Assembly (NCBI RefSeq): GCF_021726475.1 | Contig: NZ_JAKJRU010000005.1 | Span: 186,001-250,000, forward strand | Length of the DNA stretch: 64,000 nt | Reading direction: 5' to 3' | Source of the DNA: Pseudomonas oligotrophica | GTDB lineage: Bacteria > Pseudomonadota > Gammaproteobacteria > Pseudomonadales > Pseudomonadaceae | Part shown: positions 38,408 through 48,006 of the stretch, piece by piece | Layout of the letters: the number at the start of each line of letters is the position of its first letter | Numbering within the stretch: position 1 is the stretch's first letter | Position numbers and translations under genes: made by a program | The notes under the pieces: generated by a model | The model's database searches: none | What the model saw: the letters and a program-made list of their open reading frames with translations, nothing else | What the model was told of the DNA's origin: nothing

Positions 38408-39618
38408 AACTCGTCGACGGCGACGCAGCGATACGGCCCGACGTCCATGCCCTGCAGCTGTTGATCAGCGGGCGTGACGCGCAATCGCTCGCCAGTTTCA
38501 AGGACATGGCCCAGGGCCTGCCCGGCTACCGCATCAGCACCCGGCTGGTGAGCAACGGCCACACCGACCCGCTGTATGGCGTCGACCCGTTGCCCGACGT
38601 GCTGGTGCTGCACCTCAGCCAGCTGTGGCGCGACGAACTCGGCGCGCTGCTGCAGCGCGAGCGCGGGCGCCGGCCGCCGCTGCTGATCTGCGGCCCGCTG
38701 GAGAACCGCGAGGCGGTGCGCCTGGCCATGCAGGCCGGCGCGCGCGACTTCCTGCCCGAGCCGGTGGTGCCCGGCGAGCTGCGCGCCGCACTGCTGCGCC
38801 TGGTGACCGAGACCCGCAGCGGCGCGCAGCACGGCGGCCGGCTGATCGCGGTGATCAACGCCAAGGGCGGCTCCGGTGCCACGCTGATCGCCTGCAACCT
38901 GGCGCACCAGCTGAGCATCCAGGGCGGCAAGAGCCTGCTGCTGGACCTGGACCTGCAGTTCGGCAGCGTCGCCCATGCCTTCGACGTGAGCCCCGCCCAC
39001 GGCCCGGTGGATGTGCTGCAGCGCGCCGACAGCCTCGACGGCGTGGCGCTGCACGGTTTTTGCAGCCACTTCAGCGGCACCCTCGACGTGCTCGGCGTGC
39101 GCAGCGGCGAGCTGTGCCTGAGCCAGGACGTGCCGCTGGAACAGCTCGAGACGCTGCTGGACCTGGCGCGCAACAGTTACGACTGGACGGTGGTCGACCT
39201 GCCGCGGCACATCGACCACCTCACCGGCGTCACCCTGGAAAAGGCCGACCGGGTGTACCTGGTGCTGCAACAGAGCGTCGGGCACCTGAAGGACGCGGCG
39301 CGCCTGTGGCGCATCCTGCGTGACGACCTCGGCGTGCCGGCCGGGCAGATCGAGGTGGTGGTCAACCGCTACGAGAAGTCTGCTCCGGTGAGCCTGCGTG
39401 ACATCGGCGAGGCGCTGCGTTGCGAGCGGGTGGTGACGTTGCCCAACGACTATGCCGTCGCCAGCGAGAGCCAGAACGCCGGTATCCCGCTGGAGCTCAA
39501 GGCGCCGCGCGCGGCGATCACCCGCGGCATCCGCCAGTTCGGCCAGCAGCTGGTTGGCGAGCAGCACAGGGATGACAGCCTGTTCAAACGCACCATCGGC
39601 CGACTGTTCAGGGGGTAG
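38401..39618 (+). CDS. tadZ: Tad pilus localisation ATPase TadZ/CpaE
   Basis: A 405-residue protein with an atypical receiver-like domain (about 1-135; LICGPLENREAVRLAMQAGARDFLPEP) and a MinD/ParA-like ATPase domain. The deviant Walker A is INAKGGSGATLIACNLA, where the usual GKT lysine position is Ala, as seen in many TadZ/CpaE proteins. It also has LLLDLDLQFGSVAHAF and DWTVVDLPRHIDHLT. TadZ positions the Tad machine at the pole. It overlaps tadF by 7 bases and lies 3 bases before tadA. Confidence 0.93.
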   Translation: MLKLVDGDAAIRPDVHALQLLISGRDAQSLASFKDMAQGLPGYRISTRLVSNGHTDPLYGVDPLPDVLVLHLSQLWRDELGALLQRERGRRPPLLICGPLENREAVRLAMQAGARDFLPEPVVPGELRAALLRLVTETRSGAQHGGRLIAVINAKGGSGATLIACNLAHQLSIQGGKSLLLDLDLQFGSVAHAFDVSPAHGPVDVLQRADSLDGVALHGFCSHFSGTLDVLGVRSGELCLSQDVPLEQLETLLDLARNSYDWTVVDLPRHIDHLTGVTLEKADRVYLVLQQSVGHLKDAARLWRILRDDLGVPAGQIEVVVNRYEKSAPVSLRDIGEALRCERVVTLPNDYAVASESQNAGIPLELKAPRAAITRGIRQFGQQLVGEQHRDDSLFKRTIGRLFRG

Positions 39619-39621
39619 ACC

Positions 39622-41052
39622 ATGTTGAGCGAATTTCGCAGCCGTCTGCAGCGCGCTGCCCGTCCCGCGGCCGAGGCCGCCACCACCGCGCCGGCGCCGG
39701 ACGCCGTGCAGGGCATGGCCTGGGAGGCCGAGACGCCCGAGCAGCCATACCAGACGCGCAGCCAGCTGAGCCCGCTGGAAAGCGACTGGCGCGAGCGCAT
39801 CTACCAGTTGCTGCTCAAGGTCATGGACCTGTCGCTGCTCGACTCGCTGGAGCCGGCCGAGGCGAGCCGGCAGATCCGCGAGATCTGCCAGCGCCTGCTC
39901 GACGAGCAGGCCGCGCCGGTGAGCCTGGCCGCGCGCCAGGCGATCATCGCGCAGATCAGCGACGAGGTACTGGGCCTCGGCCCGCTCGAACCGCTGCTGG
40001 CCGACACCACCATTTCCGACATCCTGGTCAACGGCCATGCCTCGGTGTACGTCGAGCGCCACGGCAAGCTGCAGCGCACCGACGTGCGCTTTCGCGACGA
40101 CCGCCACCTGCTCAACATCATCGACCGCATCGTCTCGTCCCTCGGCCGGCGCATCGACGAATCCTCGCCGCTGGTGGACGCGCGGCTGAAGGACGGTTCG
40201 CGGGTCAACGCGATCATCCCGCCGCTGGCCATCGATGGGCCGAGCCTGTCGATCCGCCGTTTCGCCGTCGACCTGCTCAACGCCGACGCGCTGGTGCAGA
40301 TGGGCACCCTGACCCCGGCCATCGCCCTGGTGCTCAAGGCCATCGTCCGTGGCCGGCTCAACGTGCTGGTCTCCGGCGGCACCGGCACCGGCAAGACCAC
40401 CATGCTCAACGTGCTGTCGAGCTTCATCGGGCACAACGAGCGCATCGTCACCATCGAGGACTCCGCCGAGCTGCAGCTGCAGCAGCCGCATGTGGTGCGC
40501 CTGGAGACGCGGCCGGCGAACATCGAGGGGCGCGGCGAGATCAACCAGCGCGAGCTGGTGCGCAACGCTCTGCGCATGCGCCCGGACCGCATCGTCATCG
40601 GCGAGGTGCGCGGCGGCGAGGCGCTGGACATGCTGGCGGCGATGAACACCGGCCACGACGGCTCGCTGACCACCATTCACGCCAACACCCCGCGCGATGC
40701 CCTGGGGCGGATCGAGAACATGGTCTCGATGACCGGCGCGACCTTTCCGATGAAGGCGCTGCGCCAGCAGATCGCCTCGGCGATCGACGTGGTCATCCAG
40801 CTCGAGCGCCAGGAGGACGGCCGGCGGCGGTTGGTCAGCGTGCAGGAGATCAACGGCATGGAGGGCGACATCATCACCATGACCGAGATCTTCACCTTCG
40901 AGCGGCGCGGCATCGGCGAGGGCGGCGAGGTGCTCGGCGAGTATCGCCCCACCGGCATGGTACCGGCGTTCCGCGAGAGCCTGGCCAAGCGCGGCATCGA
41001 CCTGCCGCTGACGTTGTTCCGCCCTGACTGGATGGAGGCCATGCAGCCATGA
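39622..41052 (+). CDS. tadA: Tad secretion ATPase TadA/CpaF
   Basis: A 476-residue hexameric ATPase of the type II/IV secretion superfamily driving Flp assembly. The N-terminal region leads into [21 protein letters not shown]. Walker A is [14 protein letters not shown] (about residues 250-260); the Asp box is [13 protein letters not shown]; the His/Walker B region is [20 protein letters not shown], then [18 protein letters not shown]. The C-terminus overlaps tadB (ATGA at 41049-41052). Confidence 0.97.
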   Translation: MLSEFRSRLQRAARPAAEAATTAPAPDAVQGMAWEAETPEQPYQTRSQLSPLESDWRERIYQLLLKVMDLSLLDSLEPAEASRQIREICQRLLDEQAAPVSLAARQAIIAQISDEVLGLGPLEPLLADTTISDILVNGHASVYVERHGKLQRTDVRFRDDRHLLNIIDRIVSSLGRRIDESSPLVDARLKDGSRVNAIIPPLAIDGPSLSIRRFAVDLLNADALVQMGTLTPAIALVLKAIVRGRLNVLVSGGTGTGKTTMLNVLSSFIGHNERIVTIEDSAELQLQQPHVVRLETRPANIEGRGEINQRELVRNALRMRPDRIVIGEVRGGEALDMLAAMNTGHDGSLTTIHANTPRDALGRIENMVSMTGATFPMKALRQQIASAIDVVIQLERQEDGRRRLVSVQEINGMEGDIITMTEIFTFERRGIGEGGEVLGEYRPTGMVPAFRESLAKRGIDLPLTLFRPDWMEAMQP

Positions 41053-42035
41053 ACGGGTTGTCCGGCGAGTTCCTGCTGATCTTCCTCGGCATGGTCTTCC
41101 TGGCGGTGTTCCTGCTCAGCCAGGGGGTGACGATCCCGGTGTTCGGCGAAGCCGGCAAGGTGCGCAAGCGCATCCGCGAGCGCCTGCGCATCCTCGAGCA
41201 CGGCGGCTCCGGCGAGAGCCTGCAGTCGCTGCTGCGGCAGAAGTACCTCAAGCGCCTGTCGCCGCTGGAGGCCCGGCTGGAACAGCTGCCGGGCATGGAA
41301 CGGCTGGGGCGGATGATCGAGCAGGCCGGGCTGCATCACCTGGCCTACCGGGTGGTCGCGCTCGGCCTGCTGCTGGCGCTGGCCGCGGCCGCCGGCATCT
41401 GGCTGCTGACCCAGCTCTGGTGGGCCGCGGCGGCCGTTGCGCTGGCGCTGTTCTGGGTGCCGGTGCTGCACATCGGCCGTGCGCGTGCCCAGCGCTTCGC
41501 CCGCTTCGAGGAAGGCCTGCCCGATGCGCTGGACGCCATGTGCCGCGCGCTGCGTGCCGGCCACCCGTTCAACGAGACCCTGCGCCTGGTGGCCGACGAG
41601 CAGAAGGGCCCGGTGGCCGAGGAATTCGGCCTGGCCTTCGCCGACATCGCCTACGGCAACGACGTGCGCCGGGCGATGCTCGGGCTGCTCGAGCGCATGC
41701 CGAGCATGACGGTGATGCTGCTGGTGACCTCGATCCTCATCCACCGCGACACCGGCGGCAACCTCACCGAGGTGCTCGAGCGCCTGAGCCGCCTGGTGCG
41801 CAGCCGGTTCCGCTTCCAGCGCAAGGTGCGCACGCTGTCGGCCGAGGGGCGCATGTCGGCCTGGGTGCTGATCTCGGTGCCCTTCGTGCTGGCCGCCGGG
41901 ATCATGCTGACCACGCCCGGCTACCTGCCGATGCTGGTCAACGAGCCGCTGGGGCGCAAGCTGGCGCTGGCCGCCTTCGTCGCCATGCTGCTGGGCATCT
42001 TCTGGATCCGCCGCATCGTGCGCATCCAGGTCTAG
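41049..42035 (+). CDS. tadB: Tad platform protein TadB
   Basis: A 328-residue inner-membrane platform protein with an N-terminal helix, two central helices (about residues 95-140) and C-terminal helices. The T2SS-F domain contains [25 protein letters not shown], then [25 protein letters not shown]. It partners TadC as the receiver of TadA force. The start overlaps the tadA stop. Confidence 0.94.
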   Translation: MNGLSGEFLLIFLGMVFLAVFLLSQGVTIPVFGEAGKVRKRIRERLRILEHGGSGESLQSLLRQKYLKRLSPLEARLEQLPGMERLGRMIEQAGLHHLAYRVVALGLLLALAAAAGIWLLTQLWWAAAAVALALFWVPVLHIGRARAQRFARFEEGLPDALDAMCRALRAGHPFNETLRLVADEQKGPVAEEFGLAFADIAYGNDVRRAMLGLLERMPSMTVMLLVTSILIHRDTGGNLTEVLERLSRLVRSRFRFQRKVRTLSAEGRMSAWVLISVPFVLAAGIMLTTPGYLPMLVNEPLGRKLALAAFVAMLLGIFWIRRIVRIQV

Positions 42036-42049
42036 GGGAGGGGAGCGCC

Positions 42050-43018
42050 ATGGACTACCTGCTGAGCCTGATCAGTGCATCGGTGCAGGACGAGGCGATG
42101 GTGCGGCTGATCTTCAGCCTGGCCATCGGTGCCAGCGCGGTGCTGGTGTTCGCCGCGCTCGGGCTGGTGGCGGCCGGCCTGCAGGATCCGGTGCGCCGGC
42201 GCCTGCTGGCGATCCGTCGCAGCCAGGGTGGTGCGGCGATGCCGACCCAGGCCTCCGGCGGCCTGCAGCTGCTGGTTGCCCAGCTGGGCCAGCGTTTCGT
42301 CGCCAGTGACGAGGCCGCGCCCAGCGCCACGCGCCTGCGCCTGATCCAGGCCGGTTATCGCTCGCTCTCCGCGCCACAGCTGTACTGGGCCTGGCGTCTG
42401 CTGCTGCCGCTGTGCCTGTTCGGCGCCGCGATCATGGCGCTGCCGCTGCTCAGCGGGCTGTCGCTGCTGCAGGTGATCCTGCTCGCGGCGGTGCTGGCCG
42501 GCGCCGGCTGGCTGCTGCCGGCGATGGTGGTGGACAAGCGCCGGGCGGCGCGGATCAACCGGCTGCGCCAGGCCTTCCCCGATGCGCTGGATCTGATGGT
42601 GGTGTGCGTCGAGTCCGGCCTGGCGCTGCCCCAGGCCATCGAGCGCGTCGCCGAGGAACTGGCGGTCAGCCACGGCGAACTGGCCGAGGAGCTGGCGCTG
42701 GTCAACGCCGAGATCCGCGCCGGCATCTCCAGTGCCGATGCGCTGCGCAACCTCGCCGAGCGCACCGGGCTGGAAGACATCGGCGGGCTGATCAGCCTGC
42801 TGGCACAGAGCATCCGCTTCGGCAGCAGCGTGGCCGACACGCTGCGCATCTACGCCGAGGAGTTTCGCGACCGGCGCACCCAGGCGGCCGAGGAGCAGGC
42901 GGCGAAGATTGGCACCAAGCTGGTCTTCCCGCTGATCTTCTGCCTGTGGCCGAGCTTTTTCCTGGTGGCCATCGGTCCGGCCATCATCGGTGTACTCAAG
43001 GCATTCGGGAGGCTGTGA
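42050..43018 (+). CDS. tadC: Tad platform protein TadC
   Basis: A 322-residue inner-membrane protein, second platform subunit. The T2SS-F domain reads RLRQAFPDALDLMVVCVESGLALPQAIERV and LISLLAQSIRFGSSVADTLRIYAEEFRDRRTQAAEE, then a terminal helix (LVFPLIFCLWPSFFLVAIGPAII). The ATG at 42050 follows GGGGAGGGGAG, 14 bases after tadB. It is adjacent to tadD. Confidence 0.95.
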   Translation: MDYLLSLISASVQDEAMVRLIFSLAIGASAVLVFAALGLVAAGLQDPVRRRLLAIRRSQGGAAMPTQASGGLQLLVAQLGQRFVASDEAAPSATRLRLIQAGYRSLSAPQLYWAWRLLLPLCLFGAAIMALPLLSGLSLLQVILLAAVLAGAGWLLPAMVVDKRRAARINRLRQAFPDALDLMVVCVESGLALPQAIERVAEELAVSHGELAEELALVNAEIRAGISSADALRNLAERTGLEDIGGLISLLAQSIRFGSSVADTLRIYAEEFRDRRTQAAEEQAAKIGTKLVFPLIFCLWPSFFLVAIGPAIIGVLKAFGRL

Positions 43019-43019
43019 C

Positions 43020-44042
43020 ATGAAAAGGCTCGCACTATTGCTGGCAGTGAGCGGCGCGCTCGTCGGCTGCCAGAGCTTCGACGCGCCCCAGGGCATGCGC
43101 TCGGTGTACTCGGGCGACAACTCGGTGCTCTACCAGGTGCGCAAGCAGGCCGGCAGCGCCGACCAGGCGATGCAGCTGGCCGACATGGCCTACCGTGGCG
43201 GTGATCTCGACCAGGCGCTTTACCTCTATCTGCGCACGCTGGAACTGGAACCCAAGCGGCATGCGGCGCTGGTGGCGGTCGGGCGCATCCACCGCGAGCG
43301 CGGCAACAGCCAGCTGGCGGAGATGGCGCTGAACGAGGTGCTGCAGAAGGCGCCGGACGACATCGAAGCGCTGGCCGAGCTGGGCCTGTTGCGCCTGGCG
43401 CAGCGCGACAGCGGGGCAGCGCGCAGCCTGCTCGAGCGGGCGGTGCGGTTGGACCAGCAGCGGCTGGGCGCGCCGGCACCGGAGGCTGCGCTGTCGCCGG
43501 CGGGACTGTCGGTAGACAAGGCCTCGCCAGTGCGCCTGTACAACGCCCTCGGCGTGCTCGCCGACCTCGGCTCGGCCTTCGCCGAGGCCGAGGGCTACTA
43601 CCGCCTGGCCCTGCAGATCGACCCGCGCTCGCCGCTGGTGCAGAACAGCCAGGCCTATTCCTACTACCTGGCCGGGCGCTGGGACGCCGCCGAGCGCCTG
43701 TACCGGCGCGCCATCGACCAGTCGCCAGGCTACTCGCCGCTGCTGCGCAACTTCGGCCTGCTGCTGGCGCGTGCTGGCCGCTACGAGGAAGCCATCGCCA
43801 CCTTCGAGCGCAGCAGCAATCGCGCCGAGGCCAGCAACGAGGTGGGCTATATCTGTCTGGTCGAGGGCCGGCTCGACGAGGCCGAGCAGTTCTTCCGCAG
43901 CGCGCTGGAGCTGTCGCCGGGGCACTACGCGGTTGCGGCGGGAAATCTGGAGCGGGTCGGCCAGCTACGCCGGTTGCGCCACCTGCAGGCGCCGGCCGAC
44001 GAGCTCGCCGCACGCGTCGCGGTGGACGGGGCGAGCTACTGA
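43020..44042 (+). CDS. tadD: Tad-locus TPR lipoprotein TadD
   Basis: A 340-residue lipoprotein (signal ending SGALVGCQSF) with a series of tetratricopeptide repeats from about residue 45 (ALYLYLRTLELEPKRHAAL, HRERGNSQLAEMALNEVLQ, AEGYYRLALQIDPRSPLVQ, ERLYRRAIDQSPGYSPLL). TadD is required for pilus assembly and may help place the secretin. It starts one base after the tadC stop and is the last gene of the locus. A bidirectional terminator follows 13 bases after its stop. Confidence 0.92.
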   Translation: MKRLALLLAVSGALVGCQSFDAPQGMRSVYSGDNSVLYQVRKQAGSADQAMQLADMAYRGGDLDQALYLYLRTLELEPKRHAALVAVGRIHRERGNSQLAEMALNEVLQKAPDDIEALAELGLLRLAQRDSGAARSLLERAVRLDQQRLGAPAPEAALSPAGLSVDKASPVRLYNALGVLADLGSAFAEAEGYYRLALQIDPRSPLVQNSQAYSYYLAGRWDAAERLYRRAIDQSPGYSPLLRNFGLLLARAGRYEEAIATFERSSNRAEASNEVGYICLVEGRLDEAEQFFRSALELSPGHYAVAAGNLERVGQLRRLRHLQAPADELAARVAVDGASY

Positions 44043-44055
44043 GAACAGAAACGAA

Positions 44056-44081
44056 AAAGGCCACTCGATCGAGTGGCCTTT
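44056..44081. terminator. Bidirectional rho-independent terminator (tadD and tRNA-fMet copy 1)
   Basis: A perfect 26-base palindrome with half AAAGGCCACTCGA. Read on the minus strand it follows the tRNA 3' end by 6 bases and continues into further T residues; on the plus strand it follows tadD. An identical copy lies at 44259-44284. Confidence 0.88.
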
Positions 44082-44087
44082 CGTATT

Positions 44088-44164
<77 letters not shown>

Positions 44165-44177
44165 TCTGTGGGGCGGC

Positions 44178-44205
44178 ATTCTACAGCCTGAAGGCTACCT
44201 GTCAA
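44178..44205 (-). promoter_or_regulatory. Promoter of tRNA-fMet copy 1
   Basis: On the minus strand, consensus TTGACA (44205-44200) and TAGAAT (44183-44178) are 16 bases apart. The tRNA 5' end is 13 bases past the -10. Confidence 0.85.
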
Positions 44206-44258
44206 CCCGTCGCGCCGAGAAAAGTCATTCCGGCTCAGGTACTTAGGCCGGAAACGAA

Positions 44259-44284
44259 AAAGGCCACTCGATCGAGTGGCCTTT
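44259..44284. terminator. Terminator of tRNA-fMet copy 2
   Basis: The same 26-base palindrome as at 44056-44081, again 6 bases past the tRNA 3' end on the minus strand. It separates the two tRNA cassettes. Confidence 0.88.
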
Positions 44285-44290
44285 CGTAAT

Positions 44291-44584
<294 letters not shown>

Positions 44585-44736
44585 CTTCTCGTCTCCGTGA
44601 GTTGTCTCGTCCGTGGAAAATGGACCCCGCGGCGCCGGGAGGGTTCAGATTGCCATCGGTCCGGCGAGCGGCGTGCCCGCGCACTTTGGCCGAGGCGCGC
44701 TGCCAAACTTGAATGGGCAAGAGGGAGGACGCAGCC

Positions 44737-45054
44737 ATGCGAGCGCCACGATGTCTGATTGCCGGGCTTTGCCTGCTGCTCGCCACGGCCGTCCAGCCGG
44801 CGCTGGGCGGCGACCTGCTGGCGCAGAGCAGCGACGGTGCGCCGGTCGATCGTGCGGCCGGTAACGGGTCGATGGGGACCGGCGAGGGCATCCGCCGGCT
44901 GGAACCGCAGCCGGACGAGGCGCATGACGCCGCCCGGCGCGAGAACCGGCCGCGGCGCTCGACGCCGAGCATCGAGGAGCCTGGCCATGGCGGCAACGAG
45001 ACCGACATGGAGCATCGCCGCCGGCCGCGGCTGGGCGATGACCGCGAGCGCTGA
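44737..45054 (+). CDS. Small secreted charged protein, unknown function
   Basis: A 105-residue protein with a signal peptide (RCLIAGLCLLLATAVQPALG, cleaved near ALGGDLL). The mature part is highly charged and looks disordered (RRLEPQPDEAHDAARRENRP, ending RRRPRLGDDRER). GAGGGAGG lies 8 bases before the ATG at 44737, which is preferred to the ATG at 44713. No family is recognised. Signal peptide plus good ribosome site support a real gene; conservation is untested. Confidence 0.65.
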   Translation: MRAPRCLIAGLCLLLATAVQPALGGDLLAQSSDGAPVDRAAGNGSMGTGEGIRRLEPQPDEAHDAARRENRPRRSTPSIEEPGHGGNETDMEHRRRPRLGDDRER

Positions 45055-45132
45055 CGACGGCCGATCGATGGCTGCGCAAAAGGGCGGCGAATCCTTACAA
45101 TGCCGGCCCCTTTTCGATGGTGGCCATCCTTC

Positions 45133-46113
45133 ATGCAGATCGCCCTGGCGCCGATGGAAGGCCTGGTCGACGACATCATGCGCGACGTGCTGACCCGTGT
45201 CGGCGGGCTGGACTGGTGCGTGACCGAGTTCATCCGGGTCTGTGATCGACTCCTGCCCGAGAGCAGCTTCCACAAGCTGGCCCCCGAGCTCGCCGTCGGT
45301 TCGCTGACCCGTGCCGGCACGCCGATGCGCGTGCAGTTGCTCGGCTCCGATCCGGCCTGCCTGGCCGACAATGCGGTGCTTGCCTGCAGCCTCGGCGCAC
45401 CGGCGATCGACCTCAACTTCGGTTGCCCGGCCAAGACGGTGAACAAGTCGCGCGGTGGCGCCGTGCTGCTCAAGGAGCCCGAGCTGCTGCACGCCATCGT
45501 CCGCGAGGTGCGCCGCGCGGTACCGGCCCCGATCCCGGTGACGGCCAAGATGCGCCTGGGCTACGACAGCCCGGACGGCGCGCTGGATTGCGCCCGCGCG
45601 CTGGCCGAGGGCGGTGCCGGACAGCTGGTCGTGCATGCGCGCACCAAGCTCGACGGCTACAAGCCGCCGGCGCACTGGGAATGGGTGGCGCAGGTCAAGG
45701 ACGTGGTCGCGGTGCCGGTGCTGGCCAACGGCGAAGTCTGGACGCTGGACGACTGGCACCGTTGCCGGGCGGTCAGCGGGGTCGATGACGTGATGCTCGG
45801 CCGCGGGCTGGTGTCGCGACCGGACCTGGCCCGGCAGATCGCCGCCGTACGCGCCGGTCTGCCGGTGCAGGAGATGAGCTGGCAGGAACTGCTGCCGCTG
45901 ATCAGCGACTTCTGGCGACAGGCGCGGCGCAAGCTGGCGCCGCGCTACGCGCCCGGCCGGCTCAAGCAGTGGCTGGCGATGCTCACGCGCAGCTATCCGC
46001 AGGCGGTGGAGCTGTTCGCCGTGATCCGCCGAGAGAATGACTGCCTGCGCATCGACCGGTTGCTCGGCGTCGAGAGTGTCTCGCCCGAGCCGGCGGCCGA
46101 TCGGTGTGGCTAG
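45133..46113 (+). CDS. dusC: tRNA-dihydrouridine(16) synthase DusC
   Basis: A 326-residue FMN enzyme reducing uridine 16 in tRNA. It starts [18 protein letters not shown] (FMN site). The catalytic Cys is in [19 protein letters not shown]. Further motifs are [49 protein letters not shown] and [15 protein letters not shown]. The C-terminal helical domain ends with [19 protein letters not shown], typical of DusC rather than DusA or DusB. The start at 45133 is preferred over an unconserved upstream ATG at 45100. Confidence 0.94.
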   Translation: MQIALAPMEGLVDDIMRDVLTRVGGLDWCVTEFIRVCDRLLPESSFHKLAPELAVGSLTRAGTPMRVQLLGSDPACLADNAVLACSLGAPAIDLNFGCPAKTVNKSRGGAVLLKEPELLHAIVREVRRAVPAPIPVTAKMRLGYDSPDGALDCARALAEGGAGQLVVHARTKLDGYKPPAHWEWVAQVKDVVAVPVLANGEVWTLDDWHRCRAVSGVDDVMLGRGLVSRPDLARQIAAVRAGLPVQEMSWQELLPLISDFWRQARRKLAPRYAPGRLKQWLAMLTRSYPQAVELFAVIRRENDCLRIDRLLGVESVSPEPAADRCG

Positions 46114-46163
46114 GCCCAGGCTCGTCGCAAGCGGCCCGTTGAACAGGCCAGGCGGGGCGCCAA

Positions 46164-46910
46164 CTAGCGCCCGCCGCTGATATCGAGCAGCGCGCCGCTG
46201 GCATAGCTGGCCTGGTCGCCGGCCAGCCAGAGCACGGCTTCGGCGATCTCCTCGGGTTGGCCGCCGCGGCCCATCGGCACGCTGGCGCTGACGCGGCGGA
46301 CACGGTCCGGCTCGCCGCCGCTGGCATGGATCTCGGTATGCACCACGCCGGGACGCACGGCGTTGACCCGGATGCCTTCGGCGGCCACTTCCTTGGCCAG
46401 GCCGATGGTCAGGGTGTCGATCGCGGCCTTCGCGGCGGCGTAGTCGATGTACTCGTTCGGCGCGCCCAGCCGGGCGGCCACCGATGACAGGTTGACGATG
46501 GCGCCACCGCGGCCGCCGTGCGAGGTGGCCATGCGTCGTACCGCTTCGCGCGCGCAGAGGAAGCTGCCCACCACGTTGGTGGCGAAGACCCGCTGCAGCC
46601 GCGCGGCGTCCATCTGCTCCAGGCGCATCTGCCGCTCCAGCATGCCGGCGTTGTTGACCAGCACGTCGAGGCGCCCGTACTCGCGGTCCAGCGCGGCGAA
46701 CAGCGCCAGCACCTGCTGCTCGTCGGCGACATCCGCGGCGACGGCGATGGCGCGGCCGCCGGCCTGGCGGAGCTCCTCGACCAGCCGCTCGGCGGCGTCG
46801 GCGCGCTGGTGGTAGTTCAGGCACAGCGCGTAGCCCTGGCGCGCGGCCAGGCGCGCGGTGGCGGCGCCGATGCCGCGGCTGGCGCCGGTGATGAGCATGA
46901 CTTTTTCCAT
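46164..46910 (-). CDS. SDR-family NAD(P)-dependent oxidoreductase
   Basis: A 248-residue classical short-chain dehydrogenase. The cofactor motif is TGASRGIGAATA, with NNAGML and catalytic YAAAK (Ser in VNLSSVAAR, Tyr in YIDYAAAKAAID). RPGVVHTEIHASGG is the usual substrate loop. It resembles glucose or 3-oxoacyl reductase-like SDRs; the substrate is undetermined. It is convergent with dusC and divergent from ibpA. PAO1 has a similar SDR near ibpA, as I recall. Confidence 0.9.
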   Translation of the reverse strand: MEKVMLITGASRGIGAATARLAARQGYALCLNYHQRADAAERLVEELRQAGGRAIAVAADVADEQQVLALFAALDREYGRLDVLVNNAGMLERQMRLEQMDAARLQRVFATNVVGSFLCAREAVRRMATSHGGRGGAIVNLSSVAARLGAPNEYIDYAAAKAAIDTLTIGLAKEVAAEGIRVNAVRPGVVHTEIHASGGEPDRVRRVSASVPMGRGGQPEEIAEAVLWLAGDQASYASGALLDISGGR

Positions 46911-46943
46911 GGTTGCTCCCGATGAACGGTGCTTCGGCGTGCT

Positions 46944-46972
46944 CTTGAAATCCGCCGAGCGGTGCCTATCTA
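46944..46972 (+). promoter_or_regulatory. Sigma32 (heat-shock) promoter of ibpA
   Basis: CTTGAAA (46944-46950), 14 bases, then CCTATCTA (46965-46972) closely fits the RpoH consensus CTTGAAA-N11-16-CCCCATnT. It lies about 65 bases before the ibpA start. Confidence 0.82.
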
Positions 46973-47010
46973 GATGACCGTGGGATGCCGAAGTCGGGTC
47001 CCGCCAATCA

Positions 47011-47028
47011 CTCGCTGAAATTCAGGAG
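47011..47028 (+). promoter_or_regulatory. ROSE-like RNA thermometer hairpin over the ibpA ribosome site
   Basis: CTCGCT (47011-47016) can pair with the ribosome-binding site AGGAG (47024-47028) with one bulged G. The U(U/C)GCU core with a bulged G is the defining feature of ROSE thermometers. The loop GAAATTC is short. The ATG is 8 bases after AGGAG, so melting would expose it. ROSE-like control of ibpA is reported in P. aeruginosa, from recall. Confidence 0.75.
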
Positions 47029-47036
47029 ATACGAGC

Positions 47037-47480
47037 ATGACCACGTTTTCCATGGCTCCGCTGTTCCGCCAGTCCGTCGGCTTCGACCGCTTCAACGACC
47101 TGTTCGAGTCGGCGCTGCGCAACGAGACCGGCAGTTCCTACCCGCCCTACAACGTCGAGAAGCGCGGCGATGATCACTATCGCATCGTAGTCGCTGCCGC
47201 CGGCTTCACCGAGGCGGATCTCGAACTGCAGGTCGAGCGCGGCGTGCTGACCATCTCCGGCGGCAAGCGCGACAAGGACGCCGACCAGGTGACCTACCTG
47301 CACCAGGGCATCGCCCAGCGCGGCTTCAAGCTGTCGTTCCGCCTGGCCGACCATATCGAGGTACGCAACGCCGCCCTGGCCAACGGCCTGCTCAATATCG
47401 ACCTCGAGCGCATCGTGCCGGAGGAGGCCAAGCCCAAGCGCATCCCGATCAACGGCGAGCGCCCGGCACTGCAGGGCTGA
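47037..47480 (+). CDS. ibpA: Small heat-shock protein IbpA (Hsp20)
   Basis: A 147-residue Hsp20 chaperone that holds unfolded proteins. The N-terminal arm MAPLFRQSVGFDRFNDLFES is followed by an alpha-crystallin domain (PPYNVEKRGDDHYRIVVAAAGF, then LTISGGKRDKDADQV and LADHIEVRNAALANGLLNIDL) and the IxI-type tail PKRIPIN. It is very close to the pseudomonad IbpA sequence I recall. The RpoH-type promoter and ROSE-like hairpin upstream indicate heat control at transcription and translation. Confidence 0.95.
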   Translation: MTTFSMAPLFRQSVGFDRFNDLFESALRNETGSSYPPYNVEKRGDDHYRIVVAAAGFTEADLELQVERGVLTISGGKRDKDADQVTYLHQGIAQRGFKLSFRLADHIEVRNAALANGLLNIDLERIVPEEAKPKRIPINGERPALQG

Positions 47481-47497
47481 GCGACACGAGCAAGAAG

Positions 47498-47519
47498 AAG
47501 GGCGCCTGCGGGCGCCCTT
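47498..47519. terminator. Bidirectional terminator between ibpA and the hemoglobin gene
   Basis: AAGGGCGCC (47498-47506) and GGCGCCCTT (47511-47519) form a 9-base stem with a 4-base loop, 17 bases after the ibpA stop and just after the convergent hemoglobin stop. T-tract short. Confidence 0.72.
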
Positions 47520-47538
47520 CCTGTTAGCCAGTCCGGGC

Positions 47539-48006
47539 TCAGCGGCTGGTGACGATGTCCCCCCGGGTCGAGTCGACGATCGCCAGCAGCTCCTGCTGTT
47601 CGGCCGCCGGCACCTGGTGCTTGGCCAGCACCTCCTTGAACAGCTCGACCATGCGCTCCCACTCGCTCGGGCTGATGTTCAGCGCGGCGTGGGTTTCCTT
47701 CATGCCGCGTCCCTGGTAGATGCAGGGGCCGCCGGTGGCGGCGCAGACCATGGAACTGACCCGGTACTTCAGGTACGGCGCCGGGACCCGTTTGCGTGCT
47801 TCGTCGATCGCCGGGTTGGCGTTGAGCTGTGGATCCGGCACGAGCACGTCGATGAAGTCACTGACCACCACGGTGATCGGTGCCAGGCCGCCGAGGCGCT
47901 CGTAGAGCGTCGGCTGTGCGGCAGCGTCCTCGGCCCAGGCGGTCGGGGCACCGAGCAGCAGGGCGACCAGCGCGACGCCGCTCGACCTTGCGATTGCATG
48001 GAGCAT
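47539..48006 (-). CDS. Exported group 1 truncated hemoglobin
   Basis: A 155-residue group 1 (TrHbN) truncated hemoglobin with a signal peptide (SSGVALVALLLGAPTAWAED, cleaved near residue 25), so it is probably periplasmic. The globin part begins TLYERLGGLAPI. KYRVSSMVCAATGGPCIYQG is the CD/E region, and GMKETHAALNIS gives the proximal heme His. Such proteins bind O2 or NO and may detoxify NO or peroxide. Two cysteines lie in the E region (VCAATGGPC). GGAGGT lies 5 bases before the ATG at 48006. Convergent with ibpA. Confidence 0.9.
   Translation of the reverse strand: MLHAIARSSGVALVALLLGAPTAWAEDAAAQPTLYERLGGLAPITVVVSDFIDVLVPDPQLNANPAIDEARKRVPAPYLKYRVSSMVCAATGGPCIYQGRGMKETHAALNISPSEWERMVELFKEVLAKHQVPAAEQQELLAIVDSTRGDIVTSR

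Noticed and set aside
38251..40680. About 809-codon open frame antisense to tadZ/tadA
   Set aside because: Composition is typical of reversed GC-rich coding DNA; the sense strand carries two well-recognised Tad genes.
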